Assembly (NCBI GenBank): GCA_016938655.1
Contig: JAFGUG010000031.1
Location: 62,001-126,000 of the forward strand
Length of the DNA stretch: 64,000 nt
Direction of reading: 5' to 3'
DNA from: Thiotrichales bacterium
Lineage (GTDB): Bacteria > Pseudomonadota > Gammaproteobacteria > Thiomicrospirales > Thiomicrospiraceae
The notes beneath the pieces were generated by a model. That model was not told the DNA's origin. It saw nothing but the letters and a program-made list of their open reading frames with translations, and made no database searches. Positions 16,647 to 25,599 of this stretch are shown here, one piece after another. The translations under genes were made by a program, and so were the position numbers. How positions within the stretch are numbered: the first letter of the stretch is position 1; each line of letters begins with the position of its first letter.

Positions 16647-17780
16647 TTACTTGGTTAAAAGGTTGACTAAGGTTTGGTAGTAAATCTCGGTCAACTGGTT
16701 CAGGTCGGTCACGCTGACACGTTCATCAACTTGATGGATGGTTGCATTTAATGGACCTAACTCGATGACTTGTGCACCGGTTGGTGCAATAAAGCGGCCG
16801 TCTGAAGTGCCACCACCGGTTGATAAAACCGGTTCGTATCCCATCACCTTATTGGTTGCGATTTTAACGGCCTGAATCAGCTCGCCCTGCGCAGGAGTAA
16901 TAAATGGCAGGCCTGATAAGTTCCATTCAAGATCATAGTCTAGGTTGTGGTGATCTAATACCGCGTGAACACTCTCCATTAAAGATTCAGGCGTGTGTTC
17001 AGTTGAAAAACGGAAATTAAATAACAAGTTTACGTTACCCGGTGTAACGTTCGTTGCGCCTGTTCCGGCGTTAATATTTGAGATTTGGAATGAGGTAGGC
17101 GGGAAGTATTCGTTGCCGTGATCCCATTTCATGTGTACCAGTTGTTCTAAAGCCGGTGCCAGTGTATGAATCGGGTTTTCAGACAGTTCAGGGTAAGCAA
17201 TGTGCCCTTGAATGCCTTTTATGGTTAGGTTGCCATTTAAAGAACCACGACGACCATTTTTGATAGAGTCCCCTAATTTTTTACTACTAGACGGCTCACC
17301 CACCAAACAATAATCGATTTTTTCATTTCGATTTTCTAAGGTTTCAATGACCTTGACGGTACCGTTGATGGCTGGGCCTTCTTCATCGCTGGTAATCAAA
17401 TAACCAATTGAGCCTTTATGATCAGGGTAGGTTTCAACAAACCGTTTACTGGCTACCATAAAACAGGCAATGGAACTTTTCATGTCTGCACTGCCACGAC
17501 CGTACATCATGTCGCCATCAATGTGCGCAGAGAAAGGTGGGAACGTCCAAGATTCAGCAGGACCAGTAGGTACAACATCTGTGTGACCAGCAAACACAAT
17601 AAATGGACTGCTATCACCTTTACGAGCCCACACATTATCAACTTCGCCAAACGGGATGTTCTCAATCTTGAATCCTAATGGACTGAGGTAGTCACTAATA
17701 AGCGTTTGACAACCTTTATCATCTGGCGTGACGGAGTCAATTTGAATAAGTTTTTGGGCTAAGTCGATGGTTTCGCTCAT
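16647..17780 (-). CDS. dapE: Succinyl-diaminopimelate desuccinylase
   Basis: Di-zinc M20 peptidase-family enzyme, 377 residues, that removes succinate from N-succinyl-LL-diaminopimelate in lysine and murein precursor synthesis. Metal ligands and catalytic residues are in 'FAGHTDVVPTG', 'GRGSADMKSS', 'TSDEEGPA' (catalytic Glu-Glu) and the C-terminal 'NATIHQVDE'. It is in a cluster with dapD, which catalyses the step two earlier; the aminotransferase DapC is not here. The small ArsC/YffB gene lies between dapE and dapD, the usual gammaproteobacterial neighbour. Confidence 0.96.
   Translation of the reverse strand: MSETIDLAQKLIQIDSVTPDDKGCQTLISDYLSPLGFKIENIPFGEVDNVWARKGDSSPFIVFAGHTDVVPTGPAESWTFPPFSAHIDGDMMYGRGSADMKSSIACFMVASKRFVETYPDHKGSIGYLITSDEEGPAINGTVKVIETLENRNEKIDYCLVGEPSSSKKLGDSIKNGRRGSLNGNLTIKGIQGHIAYPELSENPIHTLAPALEQLVHMKWDHGNEYFPPTSFQISNINAGTGATNVTPGNVNLLFNFRFSTEHTPESLMESVHAVLDHHNLDYDLEWNLSGLPFITPAQGELIQAVKIATNKVMGYEPVLSTGGGTSDGRFIAPTGAQVIELGPLNATIHQVDERVSVTDLNQLTEIYYQTLVNLLTK
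16906..16917. repeat. Iterated palindrome copy (inside CDS)
   Basis: GGCAGGCCTGAT inside dapE; on the coding strand it reads Ser-Gly-Leu-Pro. Confidence 0.7.
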
Positions 17781-17847
17781 GCGGATTCTCGGTAATTATT
17801 TTGGATAAGCTATTTTACGCTGTTTGTCGTGCAGTTTGAAAACAAAA

Positions 17848-18195
17848 TTAGAGCGTGTCTATTAAGGTTTGGTAGTCAGTTTCTTTGAAACCAACCAGCA
17901 GTTGGGTGTTGTGTGCAAGCACCGGGCGCTTAATAAGTGTCGGCATATCAATCAGAGGCGCAAGATCGCTGCCGTCTGTTAAGCCTTGTTTTTGGTTGTC
18001 GCTAAGTTGCTTCCAGCTGGTACTGCGTTTATTCACTAGACAGTCAAGCGGTTGTAACTGTAACCATTTGTTAAAGGTTTCAAGGTCAAAACCGTCTTTT
18101 CTGAAATCATGGAACGTAAATTCAATGTTGTTTTTTTCTAGAAATTTACGTGCTTTACGTACCGTGTCACAGTTGGATATGCCGTATAAAATCAT
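17848..18195 (-). CDS. yffB: ArsC/Spx-family protein (YffB-like)
   Basis: 115-residue thioredoxin-fold protein of the ArsC family. The N-terminus 'ILYGISNCDTVRKARKFLE' has a single cysteine and no CxxC, as in YffB. YffB-type proteins are glutathione-dependent thiol reductases of unclear role and commonly sit beside dapE. I use ATG 18195 because AAAGGA lies 5 nt upstream. A longer frame to 18246 has no ribosome site and adds residues not in the family. Confidence 0.86.
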   Translation of the reverse strand: MILYGISNCDTVRKARKFLEKNNIEFTFHDFRKDGFDLETFNKWLQLQPLDCLVNKRSTSWKQLSDNQKQGLTDGSDLAPLIDMPTLIKRPVLAHNTQLLVGFKETDYQTLIDTL

Positions 18196-18342
18196 AATAA
18201 TCCTTTTAAATAAGTTGAGTCTAAATTGCTGCCTATGAATGAGCATAATCTTACAATATTTAACGTAGTTATTTAACGGAATAGCCTATTCGAAGTTTGT
18301 TAATGGATTTACCCAAAAAATTGGTTTTTATCCTTGGATTGG

Positions 18343-18372
18343 TTGTCTGATTAGCAACAGAGAAGGTATACT
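18343..18372 (+). promoter_or_regulatory. Sigma-70-type promoter for dapD
   Basis: TTGTCT (18343-18348), 18-nt spacer, TATACT (18367-18372), 40 nt before the dapD ATG. Confidence 0.6.
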
Positions 18373-18412
18373 TGTCGGTTAATTTATTTATAACTTTTTG
18401 AGAGAAAGCATT

Positions 18413-19312
18413 ATGACAATCAAGCGAATTGGACATCGTTACAGCGATACGAAAACTGGTGCAACTTTAGACGTGTGGTTTCCGCGTTCTAATAAAGAGA
18501 TTGCTCGTAACTGTTTAGCGTTGCAAGCGGGTTTAATTAAAGGCGATTTTGTCACAGTTGAAATCGATTCTGTGGATGACGCGCCAAAATCTGCAGAGGA
18601 TGCTTATCTTCGTCTGCACCTATTGTCTGAGTGTGCCGTTAAGCCGAACGAAATTAACCTAGAAGGTGTGTTTGGTCTGTTGAGCAATGTGGCGTGGACT
18701 ACGGCTGGCCCAGTTTTACCGGCTGAAGTTGAGAACCTGAGAGAAGCCATTGCGGTTGAAGTTCACCAGTTTAATGTGACTTGTGTTGATAAATTTCCTC
18801 GTATGACGGACTACGTTATTCCTGAAGGTGTTCGCATTGGTAACGCCGACCGTGTTCGTTTAGGTGCACATTTAGCGCCTGGTACAACCATTATGCATGA
18901 AGGCTTTGTTAACTTTAATGCGGGTACCTTGGGTAACTCAATGGTGGAAGGTCGAATCAGTGCCTGTGTGGTGGTGGGTGAAAATACCGATATTGGTGGT
19001 GGTGCATCTATTATGGGAACCTTGTCCGGTGGCGGTAAGCAAGTTATCTCAATGGGTAAAAGAAACCTATTGGGGGCCAATGCAGGATTGGGTATTTCTT
19101 TAGGCGATGATTGCATCGTTGAATCTGGTTTGTATTTAACGGCGGGTACCAAGGTAAAAATGCCAGATGGTTCCATTGTTTCTGCTCGTGATTTGTCGGG
19201 TGAATCAAAACTACTCTTTAGACGCCACAGCCAAACCGGTGCCGTTGAAGCGATTATTACCGATGGCTCGGTTTGGGGTGGTTTAAACACGGCCCTGCAT
19301 AGCAATGATTAA
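18413..19312 (+). CDS. dapD: Tetrahydrodipicolinate N-succinyltransferase
   Basis: 299-residue left-handed beta-helix acyltransferase using succinyl-CoA in diaminopimelate and lysine synthesis. Hexapeptide turns run from 'VIPEGVRIGNADRVRLGAHL' through 'GGGASIMGTLSGGGK' to 'GDDCIVESGLYLT'. It is the longer Pseudomonas/actinobacterial-style DapD, not the 274-residue E. coli type. ATG 18413 follows GAGAGAAAG; the frame also extends to TTG 18398, with no support. It is divergent from the dapE cluster and ends before a hairpin and a terminator. Confidence 0.93.
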   Translation: MTIKRIGHRYSDTKTGATLDVWFPRSNKEIARNCLALQAGLIKGDFVTVEIDSVDDAPKSAEDAYLRLHLLSECAVKPNEINLEGVFGLLSNVAWTTAGPVLPAEVENLREAIAVEVHQFNVTCVDKFPRMTDYVIPEGVRIGNADRVRLGAHLAPGTTIMHEGFVNFNAGTLGNSMVEGRISACVVVGENTDIGGGASIMGTLSGGGKQVISMGKRNLLGANAGLGISLGDDCIVESGLYLTAGTKVKMPDGSIVSARDLSGESKLLFRRHSQTGAVEAIITDGSVWGGLNTALHSND

Positions 19313-19349
19313 TCAATCGTTCTAGATAACGAGATGGTTTTTTAATATT

Positions 19350-19401
19350 CTGCACACTCTGTAAAGTCACTTCTTTTTAAAAAGAAACCTTTACTGTGCA
19401 G
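19350..19401. repeat. Large imperfect inverted repeat
   Basis: Left arm CTGCACA (19350-19356) + GTAAAG (19361-19366) + TTCTTTTT (19371-19378) pairs with AAAAAGAA (19379-19386) + CTTTAC (19389-19394) + TGTGCAG (19395-19401). That gives 21 pairs in three blocks with no central loop. It could be a cruciform or an operator, or a structured transcript end of dapD. Confidence 0.8.
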
Positions 19402-19433
19402 AGTTAACCAGCGGTAAGTTTGGTTTTTTATTG

Positions 19434-19455
19434 AGCGTTATTTAACGCTTTTTTT
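19434..19455 (+). terminator. Terminator downstream of dapD
   Basis: AGCGTTA/TAACGCT hairpin with a 2-nt loop followed by a run of T. It lies 23 nt before the ATG of the next gene, so it could also act as an attenuator for it. Confidence 0.75.
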
Positions 19456-19478
19456 ATGTCTTATTTTTAGGAATATTT

Positions 19479-19856
19479 ATGTCTAAGGTGCTGGGATTAG
19501 ATCACATTAGTATCATTGTAAGAGATGCGGATGCCTCATTAAGGTTTTATCAAAATCTTCTAGGGCTAGAGTGTTTGCCTAGACCCGACCTTGGGTTTCC
19601 TGGTTATTGGTTAGATTTACAAGCTGGGCAAACGATTCATATAATGCAACTGGATAATCCGAATGCGGATACGCTCAGACCAGGGCATGGTGGCCGTGAT
19701 TATCATTTTGCTTTACGGGTGGAGTCGATAGACTTCTTTATTAACATCTTGTCAGAGATGAAGCATGACTTTAGCTTAAGTAAGTCCGGTAGAAAGGCGT
19801 TGTTTGCACGAGATTTGGATAATAATGCGTTTGAATTGTTTGAGTATCAAAGCTAA
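19479..19856 (+). CDS. Glyoxalase/VOC-fold protein
   Basis: 125-residue vicinal-oxygen-chelate protein with two beta-alpha-beta modules: 'LDHISIIVRDADASLRFYQ' with a metal-ligand-like His, and 'DYHFALRVESIDFF' later. 'DLDNNAFELFEY' at the end carries the usual glutamate ligand. Such small proteins are metal-dependent lyases, dioxygenases or resistance proteins; the substrate cannot be assigned. It is not glyoxalase I itself (GloA motifs differ). Convergent with glnD, with a full palindromic repeat in the gap. Confidence 0.82.
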   Translation: MSKVLGLDHISIIVRDADASLRFYQNLLGLECLPRPDLGFPGYWLDLQAGQTIHIMQLDNPNADTLRPGHGGRDYHFALRVESIDFFINILSEMKHDFSLSKSGRKALFARDLDNNAFELFEYQS

Positions 19857-19898
19857 AACGTAAAAGCGAAAAACAAAAAAATACCCAAATTAAAAGTG

Positions 19899-19910
19899 AG
19901 CAGGCCTGCT
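19899..19910. repeat. Iterated palindrome copy (convergent gap)
   Basis: Perfect AGCAGGCCTGCT with AAAAGTG before and TAGTTT after, 42 nt from the VOC stop and 38 nt from the glnD stop on the other strand. A related AGGCCT follows at 19921. Confidence 0.85.
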
Positions 19911-19948
19911 TAGTTTAAGTAGGCCTCTTAATTTGTAAACACCGTTGT

Positions 19949-22597
19949 TTAAGGTTTACCATCCTCTTCAATGAGTGCAATTAAAGCTTGGGTTAATTCC
20001 TCTTTTTTGGCCGAGTTATCAACCGCCATATTATGTATATCACTGATTAAGAAAATATCTTCTGCCTTTTCTCCCACGGTATGAATCTTGGCATCATGCA
20101 GTCGAATGTTGCACGATTTAAGCGCACAACCAATTCGTGCCAATAAACCTGGGACATCTTTGGTGTGTATCGATAATTCTGTAACGTGTTTGTTGAGTTT
20201 ATGGAAGCTGATTTCAGTTGGCGTTTCAAAACAGCGCATTCTTCTAGCATTAAGCGTTTTACGGAACTCAATCGGGTCTATCTCGCTATCGTTAAGTTGT
20301 TCAGCAATAAAATTGATAATTTCTTGGGGATCTTGCTCCTCAATATCTGATTGATAATCTTCGCTTAAGAAGTGAATGATCACCAATGTCATGTTATCCG
20401 AAGTAGAGAATATTTTTGCTTCCACAACGTTAAAGTGAAGTTTATCCAGTGCATAGGCAATATGTGCAAACAGGTAGTCGCGATCTTTTAAATAAAGCAT
20501 TAACTCAGCTGCACCTTTGGATGTCTTAGCTTGCAGGTGAATTTGAGGGGTGTCGTGGTTGACGTTATAGAGCATTTTGGTTGCACGTGCGACATCATTC
20601 GCGCTTTGCCGACTAAAAAATTCACTGCCTGTTAAGCTGTTCCAAAAATTCTGGTAATCGATTGAGGATAGCCCGCGTTTTGAGAGTAAATCCTTGGCTT
20701 TTTCTTGTGTTTGCAAGGCTTTTTTAGTTTTGTTTTTAGGGCTGTTTGAGGCTTCGGAAAGCGCTTTAGAAGTTTCATTATAGAGTTCTAAAAAGAGCGA
20801 GTTTTTCCAGTCATTCCAAACGTCATCGGAGGTTGCGCATACATCTGCAACGGTAAGCAAGTAGAGATAATCAAGATGTTCTTGGTCACCCACCAGTTCT
20901 GCAAAATAGTGTATTACTTTGGGGTCGGAAAGGTCTTTTTTCTGAGCAATGCTTGAAAAGTCTAGATGTTGACGAACTAACCAGCTTAAAAGGGCGCCAT
21001 CTTTTTTAGAGAGGTTGTGGCGGAAAGCGAACTCATTAGCCTCTTCTGCGCCTAAGACCTCATGTGATCCGCCGCGACCTTTGGCAATGTCATGGAACAG
21101 GCCTGCCAAAAAAAGTATTTCAGGTTTGCAGATGTTGGTGGCAATTTGATGTGCCGTTGGAAATTCGTACGCAAACTCATCTACAAAGAAACGGCGTAAG
21201 TTTCGAATGGTTAAAATCGTATGATCATCAACAGTATAGGCGTGAAAGATATTAAATTGCATTAACCCAGTTATTTTCTGAAAAGCGGGTAAATAAGCAC
21301 CCAAAATACCATAAGCGTGGAGTCGCTTCACGGAGGCGTTAACGCGTTTGGGTTGGCGGAATATTTCTAAGAATAGTGCCTTATTAATTGGGTCTTTACG
21401 GAAGTCTTCATCAATCAGATACAAGTCTTCACTGATTGAACGAATTGCATTTGAACGAAGGCCGCGAATATTGGGGTAGTTCTCTAAGATGATGAACACT
21501 TCCAGTAACGCAGTTGGGTTGTTTTTGAATACGTCTGGGTGCTTGATGTCCAGGTATTGGTCAACCACTTGAAACTGTCGGTTTACAGAGGTGATAACGG
21601 GCTCGTCTTGCTTGAACAGTTCCTCTCTAAAGTGTTGCAATAAAATATCATTCATTTTCACAACGCTGTGAACATTACGGTAATAACTGCTCATAAACTG
21701 TTCAACCGCCATTTTTTCAGGCGTGTCTTGGTAGCCGAAACTTTCAGCGATGATTTGCTGATTATCAAATTGCAGTCGATCTTCTTTTCGGCATCGCATG
21801 TGGTGTAGTGCAAATCGGACACGATTTAAATAGCGATAACCTGCTTCAATTTCTCGGAACTCTTCAGAAGATAAGAAGTTATGTTGAATTAACTCATTAA
21901 TTGAAGAAGCGTTAAAGTGTCGTTTTGCCACCCAGTAAATGGTTTGTATATCTCTTAAACCACCCGGGCTCTCTTTTACATTTGGTTCAAGTTGATAGAC
22001 CGTATCATTAAAGCGTTTGTGGCGATTTTTTTGTTCTCTCACCTTGGCTTTAAAAAAGTCTTTACTTGGCCAAAAGGTCAGGTTGTTCCAGATGGTCTGC
22101 ATCTCTTGGTAGAGTTCGTATTCTCCTGTAATCCAACGAGATTCAAGTAAACTGGTGGCGGTAGAGATGTCTTTTTGCCCCTCTTCAAAGCAGTCATTTA
22201 TGGTTCTTACCGAATGCCCTAAGTCAAAACCAAGATCCCAAAGGAAGGTTATAAAACCAGACACATTTTCGTTAGCGAGTTGTTCATTTTCAATTAGAAT
22301 TAAAATGTCGATGTCGGAGAAAGGCAGTAACTCTCCTCGGCCATAACCCCCAATGGCCAAAAGGGCAACATTCTGAGACTCCGGGATAAAGTGTTTCCAA
22401 ATCTTCTTTAATACTTGGTCGATGTAAGTTGAACGTTCTTTAACGAGTCCACTTACCGCAGCGCCTTCTTCATACTGGTTAAATTGGTGTTGTTGAAACT
22501 GTTTCAGTGCTTCTCGACCGAGCTTCATGGCCTGGAGTAAGTTACCACTGTTAAGCGTTTCTACAAATCCTGGAAGAGAGGGGCGTTCGGTGCTCAT
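19949..22597 (-). CDS. glnD: PII uridylyltransferase/uridylyl-removing enzyme
   Basis: 882-residue nitrogen sensor that uridylylates PII (GlnB/GlnK) when glutamine is low and removes UMP when it is high. The nucleotidyltransferase motif 'GGYGRGELLPFSDIDIL' is at residues 83-99, with Asp95/Asp97. The HD hydrolase motif 'LFHDIAKGRGGSH' is near residue 500. Two ACT glutamine-sensing domains lie at about 700-780 ('DRDYLFAHIAYALDKLHFNV') and 810-880 ('TKDVPGLLARIGCALKSCN'). Full length and apparently intact. It sits upstream of nothing on its strand; map precedes it on the same strand, the standard order. Confidence 0.97.
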   Translation of the reverse strand: MSTERPSLPGFVETLNSGNLLQAMKLGREALKQFQQHQFNQYEEGAAVSGLVKERSTYIDQVLKKIWKHFIPESQNVALLAIGGYGRGELLPFSDIDILILIENEQLANENVSGFITFLWDLGFDLGHSVRTINDCFEEGQKDISTATSLLESRWITGEYELYQEMQTIWNNLTFWPSKDFFKAKVREQKNRHKRFNDTVYQLEPNVKESPGGLRDIQTIYWVAKRHFNASSINELIQHNFLSSEEFREIEAGYRYLNRVRFALHHMRCRKEDRLQFDNQQIIAESFGYQDTPEKMAVEQFMSSYYRNVHSVVKMNDILLQHFREELFKQDEPVITSVNRQFQVVDQYLDIKHPDVFKNNPTALLEVFIILENYPNIRGLRSNAIRSISEDLYLIDEDFRKDPINKALFLEIFRQPKRVNASVKRLHAYGILGAYLPAFQKITGLMQFNIFHAYTVDDHTILTIRNLRRFFVDEFAYEFPTAHQIATNICKPEILFLAGLFHDIAKGRGGSHEVLGAEEANEFAFRHNLSKKDGALLSWLVRQHLDFSSIAQKKDLSDPKVIHYFAELVGDQEHLDYLYLLTVADVCATSDDVWNDWKNSLFLELYNETSKALSEASNSPKNKTKKALQTQEKAKDLLSKRGLSSIDYQNFWNSLTGSEFFSRQSANDVARATKMLYNVNHDTPQIHLQAKTSKGAAELMLYLKDRDYLFAHIAYALDKLHFNVVEAKIFSTSDNMTLVIIHFLSEDYQSDIEEQDPQEIINFIAEQLNDSEIDPIEFRKTLNARRMRCFETPTEISFHKLNKHVTELSIHTKDVPGLLARIGCALKSCNIRLHDAKIHTVGEKAEDIFLISDIHNMAVDNSAKKEELTQALIALIEEDGKP
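21096..21107. repeat. Iterated palindrome copy (inside CDS)
   Basis: AACAGGCCTGCC inside glnD; on the coding strand it reads Ala-Gly-Leu-Phe, directly before the HD motif. Confidence 0.7.
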
Positions 22598-22692
22598 GAA
22601 ATATCAACTCGTATGTTGTGGCCAACCCCCCTCCAAGTTTGAGTGGGTTAGCAATAGTAGAAATCGGCGGGATTACATTATGACAACCTGCT

Positions 22693-23475
22693 TTAGGGTA
22701 AAACAGGTACTTCACCATGACGTAAAGTGAAAATTTCGTAACCGTCGTCGGTGACGGTTAGAGTGTGTTCCCATTGAGCAGATAGCTTACGGTCTTTAGT
22801 GACGACTGTCCAATTGTCGCCTAACAGTTTGACAGGTGCTTTCCCTTGGTTAATCATCGGTTCAATGGTAAAGACCATACCTGGCTTGAGTACAATTTCT
22901 TTTAACTCTTCTGCAGCATAATGAAGTACCTGAGGCTCTTCGTGGAAGTCTGCACCAATACCGTGCCCACAATACTCTCGAACCACAGAGTAATTATTCG
23001 CTTCGGCGTGTTGCTGAATGGCAAAGGCGACATCATATAAAGTTGCTTCAGGTTTTACTTGTTCAATGCCTAGCCAAAGGCATTCACGTGCAACCTGACA
23101 TAAGCGACTTGCAAACGGCTTGACAGCGCCGATTTCGAACATCATGGATGTGTCGCCATGATAGCCATCTTTTATGACGGTAACGTCAATATTAACAATA
23201 TCGCCGTTTTTGAGCTTTTTAGCGTTATCCGGAATCCCATGGCAAACCACTTGGTTAACGGAGATACAGCTTGAAGCAGGGAATCCGTGATAGTTTAAAG
23301 TTGCAGGAATGGTGCCTTGTTCATTTACCATAAAGTCGTGCATAATTTGGTTCAATTCACCCGTTGAAATACCTGCAACAACATGGGGGGTAATCTTATC
23401 TAGTACGTTTGCAGCCAGCTGACCTGCTACTCTCATTTTTTGAATTTCTTCTGCCGTTTTGATTTTAATAGCCAT
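22693..23475 (-). CDS. map: Methionine aminopeptidase type I
   Basis: 260-residue cotranslational protease that removes N-terminal methionine. The dinuclear metal ligands are all visible: Asp in 'NIDVTVIKDGYHGDTS', His in 'EYCGHGIGADFHEEP', Glu in 'VFTIEPMIN' and Glu in 'QWEHTLTVTDDG'. The length is normal. Divergent from rpsB with a 250-bp gap, the classical arrangement in gammaproteobacteria; glnD lies downstream. Confidence 0.97.
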   Translation of the reverse strand: MAIKIKTAEEIQKMRVAGQLAANVLDKITPHVVAGISTGELNQIMHDFMVNEQGTIPATLNYHGFPASSCISVNQVVCHGIPDNAKKLKNGDIVNIDVTVIKDGYHGDTSMMFEIGAVKPFASRLCQVARECLWLGIEQVKPEATLYDVAFAIQQHAEANNYSVVREYCGHGIGADFHEEPQVLHYAAEELKEIVLKPGMVFTIEPMINQGKAPVKLLGDNWTVVTKDRKLSAQWEHTLTVTDDGYEIFTLRHGEVPVLP

Positions 23476-23553
23476 GCGTTTTCCGTAGCAATGTTTAGAG
23501 ATACTTTAACGGTTGCCCAGAGCGGTTTGTGTGGGTCAATAGTCAAAATAAAA

Positions 23554-23582
23554 TTGTGAATTTAGGCGGAGTGTGATATAAA
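23554..23582 (+). promoter_or_regulatory. Sigma-70-type promoter for rpsB-tsf
   Basis: TTGTGA (23554-23559), 17-nt spacer, TATAAA (23577-23582) with TG at the extended -10 position. Transcription would begin near 23589, giving an unusually long leader of about 140 nt before the rpsB ATG. Confidence 0.7.
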
Positions 23583-23589
23583 TGCCGCA

Positions 23590-23726
23590 CCTTTCGAATG
23601 AGAGGAATTTTAACAGAAAATCCGCACGTTTATCGAGACATAAAACGGGGTGCCTTAATCACTTAAATGGATTGGGTTCGTTTTATGGGTAAACGGAGGC
23701 CTAACCCCAATTTGGAGAAAAAAATC
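23590..23726 (+). promoter_or_regulatory. Long 5' leader of rpsB (candidate S2 autoregulation site)
   Basis: About 137 nt between the predicted start of transcription and the rpsB ATG. It holds AAACGGGGT (23643) and TAAACGGAGGCCTAACCCC (23691-23709), so GGGGT and ACCCC could pair. A conserved S2-binding leader is known in gammaproteobacteria; whether this one folds the same way is inference. GGAG at 23714-23717 is the ribosome site. Confidence 0.4.
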
Positions 23727-24458
23727 ATGGCAAAAGTTACCATGCGTCAAATGCTAGAAGCCGGTGTTCACTTCGGTCACCAAACACGTTATTGGAACCC
23801 TAAAATGGGCGAGTACATCTTCGGAGCTCGTAACAAGATCCATATCATTAACTTAGAAAAAACATTGCCGTTATTCAACGATGCGTTGAACATGATTGGT
23901 GGCGTTGCGGCTAATAAAGGTCGCGTACTATTTGTTGGTACTAAGCGCGCTGCATCAGACATCGTTGCTGAAGAAGCAAAACGTTGTGGTATGCCATACG
24001 TTAACCACCGTTGGTTAGGTGGGATGTTAACTAACTTCAAAACAATCAAGCAGTCAATTAAGCGTTTGAAAGAACTTGAAGTGATGGAACAAGATGGTAC
24101 TTTTGAAAAAGTAACTAAAAAAGAAGCGTTAATGATGAGCCGTCAAAAAGAGAAGCTAGAGCTTTCTCTAGGTGGGATCAAAGACATGCGCGCTATGCCA
24201 GATGCTATCTTTATTATCGATACTGGTAACGAAGGGATTGCTATCCAAGAAGCTAAAAACCTAGGTATTCCAGTTATCGGTGTGGTTGATACAAACAACG
24301 ATCCACGTGATATTGACTATGTTATTCCGGGTAACGATGACGCGATTCGTGCAATTAAATTGTACTTATCAGCGGTTGCTGATGCAGTGATTGAAGGTAA
24401 AGATTCAATTACGACTGCGCCAGCTGGTGATGATTTCGTAGAAGCTGAAGCTAACTAA
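23727..24458 (+). CDS. rpsB: 30S ribosomal protein S2
   Basis: 243-residue S2. Family motifs are '[21 protein letters not shown]' in part ([17 protein letters not shown]), '[12 protein letters not shown]' and '[20 protein letters not shown]'. The start is ATG 23727, preceded by TTGGAGAAA; the open frame extends upstream to 23667, but those residues are leader sequence, not S2. The protein helps assemble the small subunit with S1. Co-transcribed with tsf. A palindromic repeat sits 15 nt after its stop. Confidence 0.98.
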   Translation: MAKVTMRQMLEAGVHFGHQTRYWNPKMGEYIFGARNKIHIINLEKTLPLFNDALNMIGGVAANKGRVLFVGTKRAASDIVAEEAKRCGMPYVNHRWLGGMLTNFKTIKQSIKRLKELEVMEQDGTFEKVTKKEALMMSRQKEKLELSLGGIKDMRAMPDAIFIIDTGNEGIAIQEAKNLGIPVIGVVDTNNDPRDIDYVIPGNDDAIRAIKLYLSAVADAVIEGKDSITTAPAGDDFVEAEAN

Positions 24459-24473
24459 TCAGCTCAATAACTA

Positions 24474-24485
24474 AGCAGGCCTGTT
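24474..24485. repeat. Iterated palindrome copy (intergenic)
   Basis: AGCAGGCCTGTT followed by CACTTT, 15 nt after the rpsB stop in the rpsB-tsf gap. This is where many bacteria have a partial terminator between the two genes. Confidence 0.8.
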
Positions 24486-24549
24486 CACTTTAAAGTTTAA
24501 CAGGCTGTTTGCATTTACGAATTTAGAACAAACGAAAAGGAATAATAAT

Positions 24550-25434
24550 ATGGCTATTACAGCTTCTATGGTTAAAGACCTACGTACTGCAACTGGCGCA
24601 GGCATGATGGATTGCAAAAAAGCACTGTCGGAAACAGACGGTGATATGGACGCAGCAATTGAGTTTCTTCGTAAGAAGGGTATGGCGGGCGCAGATAAAA
24701 AAGCGGGTCGTGTTGCAGCTGAAGGCGTCATTGCGATTGCTGTTTCTGATGATAAGAAAACAGGTATTATCGCTGAAGTGAACTGTGAAACAGACTTTGT
24801 TGCAAAAGGTGATGAGTTTAAAGCCTTCGCTAATGAAATCGCTGCAAAAGCACTTGCTGCTGATACCACTGACGTTGAAACCATTATGGGTTTAACAATG
24901 GATTCTGGAAAGACGATTGATGAAACTCGTCGTGCAATGATTGCACGTATTGGTGAGAACATGGCATTACGTTTTGCACAAAAAATCGAATCTAATGGCA
25001 TTATTGGTATGTACCAGCACGGCGAGAAAATCGGTGTTGCAGTTGCGATTGATGGTGGAGATGACGTTTTAGCTCGTGATATCGCAATGCACATTGCAGC
25101 GGCTAACCCTGCAGCGATTTCTGCAGATGACGTTGATCAGGATATGCTTGCTAAAGAGCGTGCTTTCCAAATTGATCAGGCTAAAGAGTCTGGTAAGCCA
25201 ATGGAAATCATTGAGAAAATGATTGAAGGGCGTATGCGTAAGTACCTTGCAGACATCACGCTTGTTGGTCAGCCATTTGTTAAAGACCCAGACACAACGA
25301 TCGAAAAACTATTAAAAGCAAACGGTGCGACCGTGACGGCCTTTACACGTTTAGAAGTCGGTGCAGGGATTGAGATTGAAGAAACAAACTTTGCGGACGA
25401 AGTAGCATTAGCAGCTAAAGCGGTCACGGGTTAA
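24550..25434 (+). CDS. tsf: Elongation factor Ts
   Basis: 294-residue nucleotide-exchange factor for EF-Tu. The UBA-like N-terminus 'MVKDLRTATGAGMMDCKKAL' and the core 'EVNCETDFVAKGDEF' with the TDFV nucleotide-release motif are intact. The dimerisation region and C-terminal module follow. GGAATAATAAT precedes the ATG. It is downstream of rpsB with 91 nt between and ends at a strong terminator. An open frame on the opposite strand (24471-25094) is antisense and not a gene. Confidence 0.98.
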   Translation: MAITASMVKDLRTATGAGMMDCKKALSETDGDMDAAIEFLRKKGMAGADKKAGRVAAEGVIAIAVSDDKKTGIIAEVNCETDFVAKGDEFKAFANEIAAKALAADTTDVETIMGLTMDSGKTIDETRRAMIARIGENMALRFAQKIESNGIIGMYQHGEKIGVAVAIDGGDDVLARDIAMHIAAANPAAISADDVDQDMLAKERAFQIDQAKESGKPMEIIEKMIEGRMRKYLADITLVGQPFVKDPDTTIEKLLKANGATVTAFTRLEVGAGIEIEETNFADEVALAAKAVTG

Positions 25435-25453
25435 TTTCGGATTGATTCAAATG

Positions 25454-25509
25454 AGCCATAGCGACCTTAGCTGTTAAGTTAAGTCGCTATGGCTTTTTTG
25501 TAAGTTAAA
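25454..25509 (+). terminator. Terminator after tsf
   Basis: AGCCATAGCGAC (25454-25465) pairs perfectly with GTCGCTATGGCT (25493-25504), followed by six T. It ends the rpsB-tsf transcript. Confidence 0.92.
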
Positions 25510-25544
25510 TTTAGTTAGAGTGGTTTGAAAAATAAATTGTCTAT

Positions 25545-25574
25545 TTGGTTTTCAAAATGCTTTAATCTTATAAG
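25545..25574 (+). promoter_or_regulatory. Possible promoter for pyrH-frr
   Basis: TTGGTT (25545-25550), 18-nt spacer, TATAAG (25569-25574), 25 nt before the pyrH ATG. Plausible because a terminator lies just upstream. Confidence 0.45.
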
Positions 25575-25599
25575 TTAGTAAATGTGAGGATAGTCTGCT

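Noticed and set aside
18811-19305. 164-codon open frame on the minus strand opposite dapD
   Set aside because: Mirror of the repetitive beta-helix codons of dapD, with no ribosome site and no recognisable protein.
22155-22346. Open frame opposite glnD
   Set aside because: Antisense shadow of the nucleotidyltransferase region.
24471-25094. Long open frame (207 codons) on the minus strand opposite tsf
   Set aside because: It is wholly antisense to a clear elongation factor Ts gene, has Ala/Ser-rich low-complexity composition and no family resemblance.
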